A stretch of 64,000 bases of DNA from Lumbricus rubellus (Eukaryota; Annelida; Clitellata; Crassiclitellata; Lumbricidae), in contig OX243820.1 in NCBI GenBank assembly GCA_945859605.1, positions 26,478,077 through 26,542,076 on the forward strand, given 5' to 3'. The notes beneath the pieces were generated by a model. That model saw nothing but the letters and a program-made list of their open reading frames with translations, was not told where the DNA came from and searched no databases. Within the stretch, counting starts at the first letter, position 1. Every line of letters starts with the position of its first letter. Positions 10,523-24,000 of this stretch are shown in pieces. The translations under genes were made by a program, and so were the position numbers.

Positions 10523-13327
10523 TTGGTGTTGAAATTTTGTGACGCCGTATTAAATAAGTAAGATATAGCACAAGTAAGACAGAGCACAGAATAGAAAGTC
10601 GAAACCAAGTTTTTAGGAGAGATTTCCCAATCCTCTTGTCAGAACAGGAAGTTGTGTAAGACCACAGCGATGGCCTTCTTGCAAAAAATTTGCACAAAAT
10701 GTACATTACAGAATACGGTTCGAACCGTCCACAAAAGAAGCGGCTCTAGTCCAAGGAACACACAGCTCCAATCGGTCTTCATGTAGGCCTACAGGTTATC
10801 GTCATAATAATGAGCATTAGTGTGAAACAGAAAGGTCCGAGAGGTCTCCAAACACGAGTGGTCCGCAAAGAATATAGGCCTTGCTGGATCCGTGAGAATG
10901 GTCCAAAAAGTTATTTTACTTTTATTTTAAGTTGACAATTTACTTTTAAATAGGCTTATTTGAATCTGTTAGCTATGCCTTGACAGAGTAAGAGGTCGTG
11001 GCCCAAAAGCTATGAACCTCTGAATGAGATTATTTTATAATTAAGTCGTTTTATTTGCTAAGATACGAAGACGCTGTTAAACGGTCGAGCACCTTGTTGT
11101 ATTTTCGTCCAATTGGTGCTCCATACAACTCTAAGGTTAAGGATGTGGTGATGTCTTCGTGAATCGGTGATTTTATTTTATTTAATAGTTCGATTAAACA
11201 TGTTAAAGAAATTAAAATAGACCAGACGGGATACCGAACAAGTAACGCGTTGTTGTTGATTTGCTTTTTATAGTTTAAATGGTTAGTAAACTTGATTTTG
11301 TCACTCTATAATGCTGAGAAAAATTATTGCGCCGGATGAAAGTCGAGCATGCGTTCAGATAATGTCCTTGTAGCTGCTGTGGTTCGTTTAGATTTTGTGT
11401 AATCGAAATCTTAATTTTAAATTCATTTTGCCGTGCTACATGGGTGAAAACTAAGTCGAGGGAATGTGTATCTTCACGGACACCTCGTCAAGGTTAAGCA
11501 GTTGACGCAGAGATCGAAGAAAAACGGGTGCGACAGATGGTTATTTACTTTTCAAATTTGCAGTGACGAATAAATTAAGTAGTGGAAGTAAATAATTAAT
11601 CATCGCTTTAACGTATAAACCATTCGACCGGTGCAACATAAAATTTATTTTTCAATTTCTACTTTGGAATTAATACTTTTCTTCAATCCAACGTCCATTT
11701 ATTCAAAAAATTCTTATGGTCAAGTCATCTTCTATAGAGCAACCACTTTTTCAATCCAAATTGATTTAAATAACAATTATTGTTCATATGAAAGCACAGC
11801 GCTATTTTGAGCTTCTGAGGAAGAAAATAGTTACTTAATTCCCCTCTTTAGCTATCTTGTTTTTGCTTCAACGTTAACCTATACAGGCAGTGTGCTACTT
11901 TTATTTGACAGTTTTTCTATGGGAACTTGTAGTTGAACAGAAATCTTGAGCTCTGTGTTTCTGACCTGGTGGAGATTTGAACACCAAACATCTAGCATTA
12001 AATTATAATAGGCACATGAACCAGAAGACAACAGATGTTTTGAAGTATGTCAAGAGGATTGGTCAAGAGGTGTGTTTATCTAGTTGAAATTTCCTTGTCA
12101 AGGTTGATGATAATTAGTAGGCTAGATGTAGGCTACTTAGATTGCAGCGATCATTGGCTCCAATGTGTCCAGAGGTGTATAATATTTATAAGCTTACATG
12201 TTTGAATGAAACCAACTGCTTAGAGTTGTGTTGGCTGCATGAATATATTCTGGATTTTGTTCTTTTCTTTATAGAATAAAGTCATTGTAAAATATTTTGC
12301 GGGTAATTTGATATAGATGAGAATTTGAATTGTGAGAACTTGCTGGATGGTGGATAATGAAATTGAAGCTAGACATAAAACATCAGTTAAGCTGGGAAAT
12401 TGAATATCAGGGAAGAATGGAAAATTTATTTAGGTGAAAAATTTGCATCTGGGCTTATAGTTCTTGCTGCTGAACATAACTGAAGATGTCCAGAAGTTAT
12501 TTTCCTCTGTTTCGGTCTCATTTGTTAATTTCACAACCTTTTTCTATAAATTTTTTGCTACCACAGTGTGAACTCGATGACGCAAATCATTTGGAGACAT
12601 GTCTTATGATACAGTGCGTAGAAATAACAGCACTTCTTTTTGAACAGAGCGGTGTGTAAATCGAGAGCACGTGAATGTGTCCACACTGTACTGACTGTTT
12701 GCGTAACATTGCCTTGCCTTTTAATCGTCCTGACCAACTGGATTTTGACTGACTGGTCTTGTGGATGACGTAGATGCATATATCAGGGTAATTGACATGT
12801 TACAGTTTTAAATAGAGATCAAAGGCATTGTTCATATCACTATCCGATGGTGATATGAATAATCACAAGAAGAGCGCTTTAGGACAGTTCAAAAATGTTG
12901 GCTCAGCAGACTTAAATGTAGCATCATGCATATATGCATATTCCTCTGATTGATGTGCACTGGAGAGGTGCTTTATAAATTTATCGATGCAATGCAATAC
13001 AATACAATGCAGCTGAAGACGGTTTCAAGAGGTCCAAGACATGCGAAGGCATGATGGACGGGTTCATCCCGGTTCAATGTACGGATAAGTAGTGCTTGTT
13101 TGGGGTTCTTAAAACACTCTAGAAATAAGCCAGGTACACGATGATTGTGGGGCCCTGTGATTTCATTTCTAATTGACCATTGTTTGTTGTCCTGTGTCTT
13201 CCGATAATTAATATGACTCCACAGAAATCCACAGATTGGATTTTACTCCATGATGATTCTGCTTTCTTGGTGCCAACTACTGGTAGGCTTTCCGAGTTCT
13301 AATACGGTTTCTTCTGTATAGTAGTTA
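10523..13327. other. Intergenic region between divergent genes; no coding signal seen
   Basis: AT-rich sequence between the shugoshin-like and TRAK genes. The untraced first exon of TRAK may lie here. I see a short LINE-tail-like hairpin at 12953-12985 (GTGCACTGGAGAGGTGC, then TTTATAAAT) and a small inverted repeat at 12829-12857 (TTCATATCAC/GTGATATGAA), and nothing else I can support. Confidence 0.6.
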
Positions 13328-13761
13328 GGCCAAAAAAAAATATGTTGTGTTTCCGGTAACAGAGCTAAAAAAAATTGGGTTGGTAGGTCGGAAAATATTT
13401 TTATTTTGTAAAATATTTTTATGCAGTGACTATCCGAAAAAGTATACCCCACTAGTCTTTTTTGCACGCTGAAACAAAGTATGTGTTCTAAGCAAGTATA
13501 AACTGCCTATTTCCCGACTGTCTGCACCTAAAACTGCTCTAGAAACAGTCCTATTAATTTCATTTTGTTGACATCTCTTATGTTATGTCAATACAACTGT
13601 TAAAAAAAATATTTTTTGGAAAAAAATTTAAATTTTTTTTGAAAAAAAAATTTTTTTGAAATTTTTTTTTTTAAAAAAAATTTTGTTACAAAAATATTTG
13701 GGTCGCGGCCGTAAAAATGGGTCGGTCGGGTTACCGGAAACACAACAATTTTTTTTACGCC
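13328..13761. mobile_element. PIF/Harbinger-type MITE, 434 bp
   Basis: Flanked by TTA on both sides (13325-13327, 13762-13764). Terminal inverted repeats start GGCC/GGCG, then A-rich, then GTTGTGTTTCCGGTAAC. The interior is shared with the inverted copy at 24337-24764, including TCGGGAAATAGGCAGTTTAT read on the opposite strand. A 3-bp TWA duplication is diagnostic of PIF/Harbinger. No transposase is encoded. Confidence 0.82.
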
Positions 13762-14913
13762 TTATCAAGTGATTTTGTCTACAGTGCCAGTCTGCTTTTG
13801 AAGTTATTACGGTCCCGAGTTCAATGGGTCTATGTCTTGGTAGGCCATGTTGCAAATTTCTTTTGGAATGATGTTATTAAAAACCTTCAATGATTGCTAG
13901 CATTTTATCGTTCATAGTCTGGCCAGATACATGTTGGAGTTGGCTGTTGATTATTTTAATGAATGACACGTGGGATGCTAGCTGAAATATGATTGGCCGT
14001 AATTTATGTCTTGATTCTCTAGTATCATCTAATGATCCCTGGTGGAAATTGGGTAAACATTAGTGTCTGATTGGAGTAGAGGATGAATCCCACACACTGC
14101 TATTTACAATGTTGGACACTATAAGTACAACCACTACATGGCATATATCAAAGCAAAGGCTGTAATATAACAACATGTGGTCACATTAAAGTATATGGCT
14201 GCAGGCCAGTGTAAATACATGTAAACAGGTAATAAACATTCTGGCACATTTATACTTTGACTAATCACTATGGATGTTGGTCTAGAAACTGACCTGGTCA
14301 ATTGTGTATTGGACAAGACTGAACATGCGCCAAAATCATTCAGTTGTGCTTCAGATGTGTAGGCTGGTTGTGTAATGTATAGGTAATGTAATAACCTCAG
14401 TCTCTATGTTGTTATCACAAGCTGGTGCCATACAAATTTGCAAGTATTTGTGTTTAGCCAAAATTGATGACTGATCGGCATATCATCTGAGAGCTCAAAA
14501 GTCATGCTATTGAAACGTACCGTAGTGTGCATGTACGCTGAAGGGTAATAAAATGGACGTTTACCTCAAATTATCTTTAGATATATGTTATATTACCAGC
14601 GTTTAATAATTATATATATAACTCTGAGAAGCACACTGATTGCTGTTTTTGTGACGTAAAAGCAAATTTTCAGCTTCATGTATTTTAGGCTCGAGTGGAA
14701 ATGAAGTACATGTATAATGCATAATTGCATATATGTTTATATCCAGGCTGATCACCTCAATGCCACCTATGTTTTCCGTGTGTCCGGATTTTGCCTTTAG
14801 AAGCTTATTTTGAGTCATCATACAGCTCACAAACACAAAGTGCTGCTTGTGCTCATGGAAAACATTTATGAATATTTTCGGACGATTAACTTGAGGTTTG
14901 TGTGTAATTTCAG

Positions 14914-15015
14914 TCAAACTGGCCTCTCCAGATGAAGTAGCCTGTGATTGTAATGCTGACATCTTTGAAGGAATTTCATCACTTGTCAAACGCAATGAAG
15001 TGGCAACAATAACAG
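14914..15015 (+). CDS. TRAK: TRAK exon A (most 5' exon found)
   Basis: Acceptor AATTTCAG before 14914, donor GTACGC after 15015. It enters with 2 nt and leaves in phase 1, matching the next exon (G|AG gives EICYSD). It encodes an acidic N-terminal segment without strong family conservation, so it is the least certain exon. Confidence 0.65.
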
Positions 15016-18000
15016 GTACGCTACTAAAAATAACAGGTATGCTACTGACAATGACAGGTATGCTACTAACAATGACAGGTGTGTGCTACTAACAATTAGA
15101 GGTATACTACTAACAATAGCAGGTACAATGGTACATGTGCTACTAACAATGGCAGGTATGTTACTAACAATAACAGACCTGTGTACAGTGTGTAATTGCT
15201 ACTTACAGTAAGAATTGCGCTACTAGTAATACCAGGTATTCTGCTAACAATGAAAGGTGTGCTAATAACAATAACAGGTATGAGCTGCTACCAATAACAG
15301 GTATGCTACTAACAATAACAGGTATGTTACTAACAATAGCAGGTACGTATGCTACTAACAATAACAAGTATAATGCTACTAACAGTAAGAATTGCGCTGC
15401 TAACAATAACAGGTACGTTGATAACAATAATAGGGACGCTGCTCCACGATCACTGTTGGCTGATAACTATCGATCGACGCAAATCAGTAACGATACCATT
15501 TCTGTTTTCCTGTTTGTGCATTGCATGTTTCTAAATCTTGCTGGTTCTGTTCCGTTATTTTGGTCCATATATTGATTGCTGTTTTTATGTTCATTCTCGT
15601 GTTCGTTTTACGAGTGAATGGTAGTGTTTCTGTCTCATCTGTCTATATGCTTCATTTATTTTTGTTTTTGCAACTTTGTCCCTCCTATTGACAGTCCATT
15701 GCTATTGGACACATTGTGAGTGATACAAGTCTCAATCCAGGTGAGTGGCTTACAAGCAGACACTGCAAGAGGCAGCATTCTGTTGTCTGATGTTGTACTA
15801 GTTAGCTGGAATGTTGTCTGTGTTTCATCTTAGCTGCATATATTTTTTTGTTAGTCTGTTTGGTTGCCCTTGTTTTTATATCGTACTATCCCCGTGCTGA
15901 TTATTGTCTTGCATCCCTCCATTGTCATATCATCCATAATCCATATGTGTTTGTCAGTTAGCTTGCTCTGTTTTATAAATATTTGTTGTTGTTGTTGTTA
16001 TTACTGAGTGAATTGATAAAAGAAATTTTATAAAGGAATTGTCTCTAAATTTTTTCATATAATTATTTTTATCATCTTGTGTGTACTTGTCAAATGGAAT
16101 TTAGATATTCTGTGGTTTGGCCGAGCCGGGGTTGGGAGCACTTCTGAGTTGTCCCCTTGAAGAGGCACTTTACAAATTCATTTAATGGATTAATTAATGA
16201 ATGTGCAAGAGGTACTTATTAACCCTAGCCTCTATGTGAAAGGGTGATAAGAGTCACTGTCATCAGGAATTTAATTCCACAAATTTGTCAGCTCAGTAAC
16301 CACCTACGTTGCCAGATCGGCTATTATGTTTCTGACTACTGGACTGATTGCTGGAGTTCCGATGTTTGGACAGTGGTCTGCACTCAGTGATTGAGCTGTG
16401 TATCAATTGGCATTCAGAAATAATTGCCTGATCAGACAGAAGGGTGTTTGTCTGAAGCATAAATTTCTCAAAGCATATTTCACATTGATAGTGAAGGGCC
16501 ATAGCAGTACCATGCAATAACTGCAACAGTTAACATTACGGCACTGTGAGACTTGCTTAAAATGGGGCTTTTATTACACGTTGATACACGCATGCTTAGC
16601 GCTCTGCAACTTAATTTCTTGGAGTTTATTAAATAACCCTTTTATGCCGAGATGGTAGTAAATGGTATCTGAAATCCTATACCATCCGGCATTAAAGGGT
16701 TAAATCGGTGGAATGTATAGGACGTCGCGTTTGATTTTCTGCACAGAGATCTGCTACAGTGACCAGGACGTGGTCTCGGAGGTGGACCTTGTGTCGTTGA
16801 TTCAGGAACAGCTGCCGCGGTACGTTCTACGTGCCGACGCTGTGACGAACTTTGCCGGTTATGAGAACTCCGACTGGATTATTCAGACGCCGTGTTTGCC
16901 AATAGATGCTGACCTTGACCTTTCGCCTGAGGTCATCGAGGAAACACTCAAGTATTTTGGTAAGGTTTGACTTAACTCTTTACTGACCGAGGGTATAGGA
17001 TTTTCTCCATGCCGTTTACTAGTCACTTTGGTCGGTAAAGGGTTAAGAGTACGTCTCTATGAATTCTGCTTTGTAAAGTGAATGTTTGTAAATGAATTTT
17101 AATCAAATTATATGAAGTTTTGCCAATCTGGATGGCTGTTTTTTACATTTGTGGATATACCATTGTTGAAACTTGCCCGAAGAGATTCAAAGGCTGGGTT
17201 TTTAAATTCCTATCCTTCAAAAATTGAAGTTACTTACCTAAATTCTTTTGCTTTCAATCCCTGTACGCTTTAAAGAATTTCAGCTTAGTTTTTCGGTCAA
17301 GCCTTTGTGTTGCGTGTTTTTTATTAGATCGTCTGTTTGAGATTTCTTTTGCTTACAAACAATTTTGAACAGGTCAATTAGGAGTGGAAAAATGCTGAGC
17401 GACCAAGGATTATTCATCTATTTATTATTCTTTTAATCCAACATCTACTGAAGCAAGAATTATTTTCATGCATCAATTGAGCAGCAATATTTTCATCAAT
17501 CCAACTCTATTGCTTCCATAAATCCAACTTCTAATAAAGCAAGAATTATTTCCATCAATCCAACTTAGAATTTAAGCAACAATATTTTCGTTAATCCAAC
17601 TTCCATATATGCACAAATTTTCGTCGATCCACTTGGAATTTTCTGCTCTGAATTGACCACTGCAAGTTGACCACTATGAATTGACCACTGTATCTTGGCC
17701 TCAACGAATTATCCGGACACCAGTTTCTTGATGTGCCAACAAAGATGGTTGCCTGATGAGGAGTTTATAAGGATTTTGCAAGGGTTTGGCTGTTGTTTTT
17801 ATTTGTTTGTTTGGTCTCTGATATTAGCGGTTCTACAAATGTATATGTCCTCTTTACAAATCTTTGTTTCATACAGCTTACCGTACTTGCTGGGAGATTG
17901 CTGTTTCAAACTAAGTTGCAACTATGTCAATATTGTTGTTGATCAATGTGGAATTTTTTGCTCAACGTGTTGCCTTAAAAATTCAGTCTCTTCACTTCAG

Positions 18001-21000
18001 CCCAGCTTTCTGTTGTTTGTAAAAGTCTTTGTGACTCAGCTATACTACAAGCCCTCCAGCTGTTGAATACGTACTCAACACGTAACAGATTTGTCGGATT
18101 TAGTTTTTCTTTCTTCAGTTCTCGTTGCTCATGTTACGAGTAGGTCATGCATCAGTAACCCCAGTTAGATTTGTCTAACCCCAAAGTTGGTTTGAACAGT
18201 GATTGGCCTTAAACTCTGCTGTAACCCAGATGTGCTGAGCATTTCTTTGTGAGGCTGTATTAGTTAATGTTTAGAAGCCCAGTTCGCTCGACTTTTGCTG
18301 AATATTTGTTCTGGTTAAGCGTGTTTTGAGATCTTAATGCAATACTGATTAGGATATGAGCTTTTGTGTTGTTGTTGTGTGTATGTGCGTTCGAATTGGT
18401 TTTCTTTTGGAAAATAGAGATTGTAGGGAAACTGGCTTGCTGAGAGTAGAATGATAAGGTTTCTGGCTGCAGTGCAGCTGAAGTAAGGTTTGGTGATTTG
18501 AAGGAAGTGAGTGAAGATTTTCTGGTTTTGCAAGGTAACCTGCAGCCTAGACAGCTACACCTGTCATTGTGTGTGTGCACTGTGAATAGTAGGCATAGGG
18601 AGTTTTCTAGGACTGTACACTGTGTACACTGTACAGTGTACGACAGAGAAGGCTTATCTGTCGCTTGCTTTAGATTTCATTTTCTGTGTGGTTTGTATGA
18701 AAGAAGTAGACTAACAGACCGCGTTAGACAGACACTTGAAGAACAAAAGTGTTGGAGGTAGTAACAGTGCAGGAAAGATTTATTCATGAAAAGGTGGCAG
18801 GTACGTATTGTGTAGGCTATGTGTGGACACTACTGGTGTACTAGACACACAGACTGATGAACAGACAGATGGAGACACAAATGGACAAACAGGAATGTAC
18901 AAGTGCAACAGTGCACCTTTGTATTACATAAAATTCAATTCCAACTTTAGGTTTATTTGGTTATTAATCGTACTGATGATGTCCTTCTCAGCGGGATTGT
19001 GGCATTTGCCACCTCCCCTTTGTAGCCAATGTACTGCTTTCAAATCAGTATATGTGGATGTTGGTTGCAATAAAAATTACTTTACTTTACTTGATTTTAA
19101 ATGTCTGAATTTACTTGTATTGTTTTTTTTAGTTTTGTCTGGTGATCGTCTGAGCCAAATGACAAAGACGTACGATGACATTGGAGCCGTCACTCATCTC
19201 CTTGAGGAGGTCAGTCCTTCTTCATTGCATTTATTTGATTTAATAGTGTGTTACAAATTTTTAACAAGTATTCAAACTCGTCTTTCTTTTCCAGAGTTGT
19301 TTCTCTTTATGTTGCACCCAACGATGACCGCTGTAGGGTCTACAAGCGCATTAATTATGAAGAAAGTTGTCATTATCAAGCATAGACCTCTCACCTACTG
19401 ACCACGTCCCCTTGTTATTATTATTAATATTATTATTATTATTATTATTAATGTTAGTATATTGTTACGCAATTCCCTAGGCTGCTCATTTCTGTTGCAA
19501 GGAGTCTTAAATATTCATCTTCTTTTCTCAGTGTCAATAATTCTTATCCATGCAAGAAAATGGGTTCTGTCGTTGTCGGGTATGTTCCAACTGTAATCAG
19601 AAAATTTGTTGGGTATATTCCAACTGTAATCAGAGGATGCTTCAGGAAATAGGTAAGACACTTACGTCCTACTGTTGTGATGTACCTTAAAGCTGCTCTT
19701 GTAACATCATCATGTTTTTATTCTCTATCCGTAGGTTCCTAGAAAGCATAAAGCATAAATTCTGTTCATTTATCTTTGATAGAAAGAACGAGATCTGGAG
19801 CTGGCCGCCCGGATTGGGCAGAAGCTGCTTTCGGACAACAGCAACCTCCTGACTAAAGTCGATGCTTTAGAGGAACAGCTACTGCATGCTAATGACAAGG
19901 TCAGTTTGTGGAAAATAGGTTTTGAATTATCGGAAACATTGGCCATGCCTGCAAATGCACACATTACCAATAAAGTCTTTCTCCTCTATTTGCTGTGGAA
20001 TTTGTGTTTCAAGCGGAAGCTAATAAACTGTAGCCTCATTATTTTTGCAACATTTCGGAGCCTTATGAAATGATCTGTAATCATAAACGTGATCTCAAAT
20101 TTATGCAGCACTAGAAGAAATTTACAGGTGAGATTGGCTCCAACATGACAGCACAAAGCCGGGATCTCAGAATGTTCATCGAGCACTTAACTCTTAATGA
20201 TGAGCATGTACCAATGCGGCTAATCGTTAAAGCATTAATTTAAGGAGGTGAAGAAAGAACACAGAGCTCAAGATATACTGCTATGAAGTCATGCTATAAT
20301 CAAGTCATATTACAATGATGGCATGCTACAATTAGATCATGTTACAATTAAGTCATGCTACAATGATGTTATGCTTAAATTAAAGTCATGTTACAATTAA
20401 GTCACGCTACAATGAAGTCACGCTACAATGAAGTCATGCTACTGTGTAGTCACGCTATAGTGAAGACACACAACAATTAATTCATGCTACTATGCTTCCA
20501 TATATCCACAGTCATATTGTCTCTCTTCAGTCTTCTGCTGTTGAGCAGGTTTGTGACGTGGACAATCCGGTGATCCTCTCCGACCGCCGCCATCCTGCTC
20601 TGTCCTGCGCCTTCCTCTTGGTGTTACCATATATGTCTCCATTTGCACTTGATTTGTCCATATCATGTCTTGGGAAGTAGCCGAGGTGGTTTCCCGTTGC
20701 CTTCCTCGCGGTTTGAGTAGTGACCTTCTACGCCGCTCACGTTAGCCAGCTGTTTCAGGGTTCCTGCTGAGCCTTTCCACCTCGCGTAGCGCCCAAGGTG
20801 GTACTTCGGAGACCTTCACCACTGATGGCATAGCCTCAGCAGGCAATCCCCTACTCGGCTGTTATGCTCTCCCACCGTGACGAGGTGTGAGTCGGACTTT
20901 GGGGGAGGGAGTCATATTGTAATTCATGTTTAATATTATGGAGTGCACCATGAGTAGCACCAGTTCGATTGAAAGCTACCAGTGTTTGTGGATGGAGTTG

Positions 21001-24000
21001 TTGTCGTGAGTTTGCGTTTCCATCTGACATCTCGTTTTCTTGTTTGCAGATAATCGAACTGAAGCACATCGTCTGTGTTAAGACCGCTCTACTTCAAGCG
21101 TATGTTCAGGATTGTGAATCTCCAGACTCTCCTACGTAAGACAACCCTCCTTCGCTAATTAATTATCTTGTCTGTGTTTCAAAAGATCATTGGTTGTCGT
21201 CTCTTTTATATGTGTGCATTTATGTGTCTAGACTCTTAACTCAGTTCCTCGCAAGTGCCTCTCGTCACATGGTTTGCTGGTCCGAGTGCTGTGCTAAGTG
21301 GTGTTAAAGTTTGTTAAAGTAACTGGTTGTCTATGACCTGATAAAGCTCAGGTAATTAAAACTGTATGACAGGGTTGGTTGAGCCACCATTCACAAGAGA
21401 CGTATCAGAATTGTTATACATTGTCAAATTGTGGTTTTTGTGTGTTCGAGTAATGGTTCAGTTGTATTTGAACGACACAGAAAGTTTCATGGGTGTTGCT
21501 TTGCTAATTGGCTGTTGTCACTGTGTTAGTTGCTTTAGAGTGTTGTCAGGTTGATGGAAAACTTTGGAAGGATTTGCTTTGTTGAAAATCTTAAACTGAT
21601 TCACTTGATAGAAGTCTTAACTGGTTAAGGTTTAAAATTTAATCAGTTCTATTTTTTGCCAATTCAATCGTGGACATAAAGGAATGATAAAGTTTTCACT
21701 TATATTTTAGACCATAAATAAATCGACCTTACGGACGTTGACTTCATTCATTTTATAGAAAGACTTGAAATGCAGTCACTTGACTTTATTTCAATTAGAG
21801 CACTCAGTTGCCTGTATTGTATTGTGTCTATAAATTTATGAAGTACCTGTCACAGTGCTCACCAATCAGAGTGCAAAAGACCCAGAGCAAAGAAAGTCGT
21901 TTTTAGGCAGCATAAAGATTTGTTTCGGGTACCAGTTAATAACAAAGAACTTGTCAATGGAAAGCACTGAAAATATATACTCAATGATGAGTTTTGGCCA
22001 AAGCAGTCCTTGATCTTGTCTTGTCTTCAACCATCCTCGATCCGAGGGTTGGTCGCTTCATGAACAAGTTTTCTCCATCTCCTCCTGTCTCTTGTCTCCA
22101 TCAAAGTCCGATCGAAAGATGTTCCCATCCATTCTCCGATGTTGACAACCCATCCCATCCTCGGCCTTCCTCGCGATCTTGCTCCCGAAACATTTCCCTG
22201 TATGATATCATTTTTCCCCTGTATGATATCCTTGATCACGGAACAAGGTATTATGCATGTCACGTGAGTGTAGTCTGTATGTCATCGTAATGACTTAAAA
22301 CGACTAAATGCACATGAGAACTTAAAACTGTGTAACTGATGGAAGGGCTTGAAACTATTAACTTAAAATGGAAAGCGATGAATGTATTCGACAGGAAAGA
22401 TGGCGGGCCAGCGAGTACATCGACGGTTGGCATGGCAGCGCTGCAGAAGAAAGTGAAGTCGCTGGAGGAGGAGAACCTTCTGCTGAAGGTCGAGACCGCT
22501 CAGCTATCGAACGAGACCGACGACTACGAGGAGCGTGAGACCGGTCTCATCAACGACTGCGTTCGACAGTTGACGGAGACGACGGAGCGAATGCAGATGC
22601 TGCAGGATGATCTGTACACGAAGACCGAAGTGAACATCACCCTGCAGGACAAGATGACGCAACTCATGACGCAGATCGTTATGCTGGACAAGAAAATCAA
22701 CAAGGTGAGAGTCGCTAGATGATTGCAATTGGTTATTACGCGACTTAAATTACGACTTTGTGGGGCGCGGAGGTATAGTGGTGGCGTCATTGCCTTGTTG
22801 CTGGAAGGTTCAAGGTTCGAATCCACCTCGCCGCGTAAGGACCTTGGGCAAGTCCTTCACTCGCAATTGCTCGGCGCTTCGGCGTGAAACTCTGATGCAG
22901 TGTCCGCTCTGCATTCGGGAGCGCCTCTGAGTAGATGGAGCTTGATGGGGCGCTATAACAAGTACAAACTAAATGTTTTTGCAAAACAGGAACTTGGGAA
23001 GTTTATAGGTGTGAAGAATTCACCCACTTTTTTCGTATGTAATGCTGTCATTGAAGAAGCTTACATATATTCATTGGCAGCAAGAAATGTTTTATTCATT
23101 CTTCAGTGATCAGAATCTGCTCAATGTGGCTGCCTTCCTTGACCAGCAAACCTGACTGAAGTGCAAAGCTTATCTGTTTTATCTTTCAATGTAGGGGAGT
23201 ACGTTATATATGGACCACTTTATACATAAGAGCGAGTCAAGAGCAATGTTGTCATAATAGCCTATACGTTGTATGTGTGCGATGTATGCAGATGATATGT
23301 TGTCTTATTGTGTGCATCATTGACCTCTTTGCAGATAAGGGTTATCAGTGTTTGGGTATGAAGTTCAACGTAGCAATTTAATCGATGGTGCTAAAGGTCG
23401 ATAGCGCTTGGAAGCACCTATATTATGGTTTTGACTGACTAGATTGCCAGATATGTTAAAAATCAAAACTCTTTTTGACTGCTGGTATACGCTAACTGAG
23501 CCACAGTGAAACAATTGAAAAATTTAGTGTTTTAGTTCTATTCTGTAAAAAAAAAAGAGATTTCAAGTGATTGTTTTTTGAATGCTGGTTGACACTAACT
23601 GAGCCATAGTGAAACAATTGAAAAATTTAATGTTTTAATTATATTCTGTACAAAAAAGACATTTCAAGTGATTGTTTTTTTAATGCTGGTTGACACTAAC
23701 TGAGCCATAGTGAAACAATTAAAATATTTAGTGTTTTAATTATATTTTTTACCAAATCGAAAGAGAAAGTGATTGTTTGTGGGTTGAGGTATTGAGTTGT
23801 ATAGGGATGGACCGGAGGAAAGTTTAGATTTCTTCTCATGATATGATCTCCATTGTTCCAATCCATCCTGACAACTATTGTAGAGCTCTCTGTTGCATTC
23901 TTGACTCTGCTCAGTGCTGTGCTCTAATGTATATGGAGCTATGTAGATGCCATACTTGCAGATCAAGTAGACCGTTTAACTTTCCCTGTGTTGGATCTTT

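Noticed and set aside
18808..19401. 197-codon plus-strand frame
   Set aside because: It spans TRAK exon C (19133-19209) in frame but the rest is intron; the exon is bounded by a T-tract acceptor and a GTCAGT donor.
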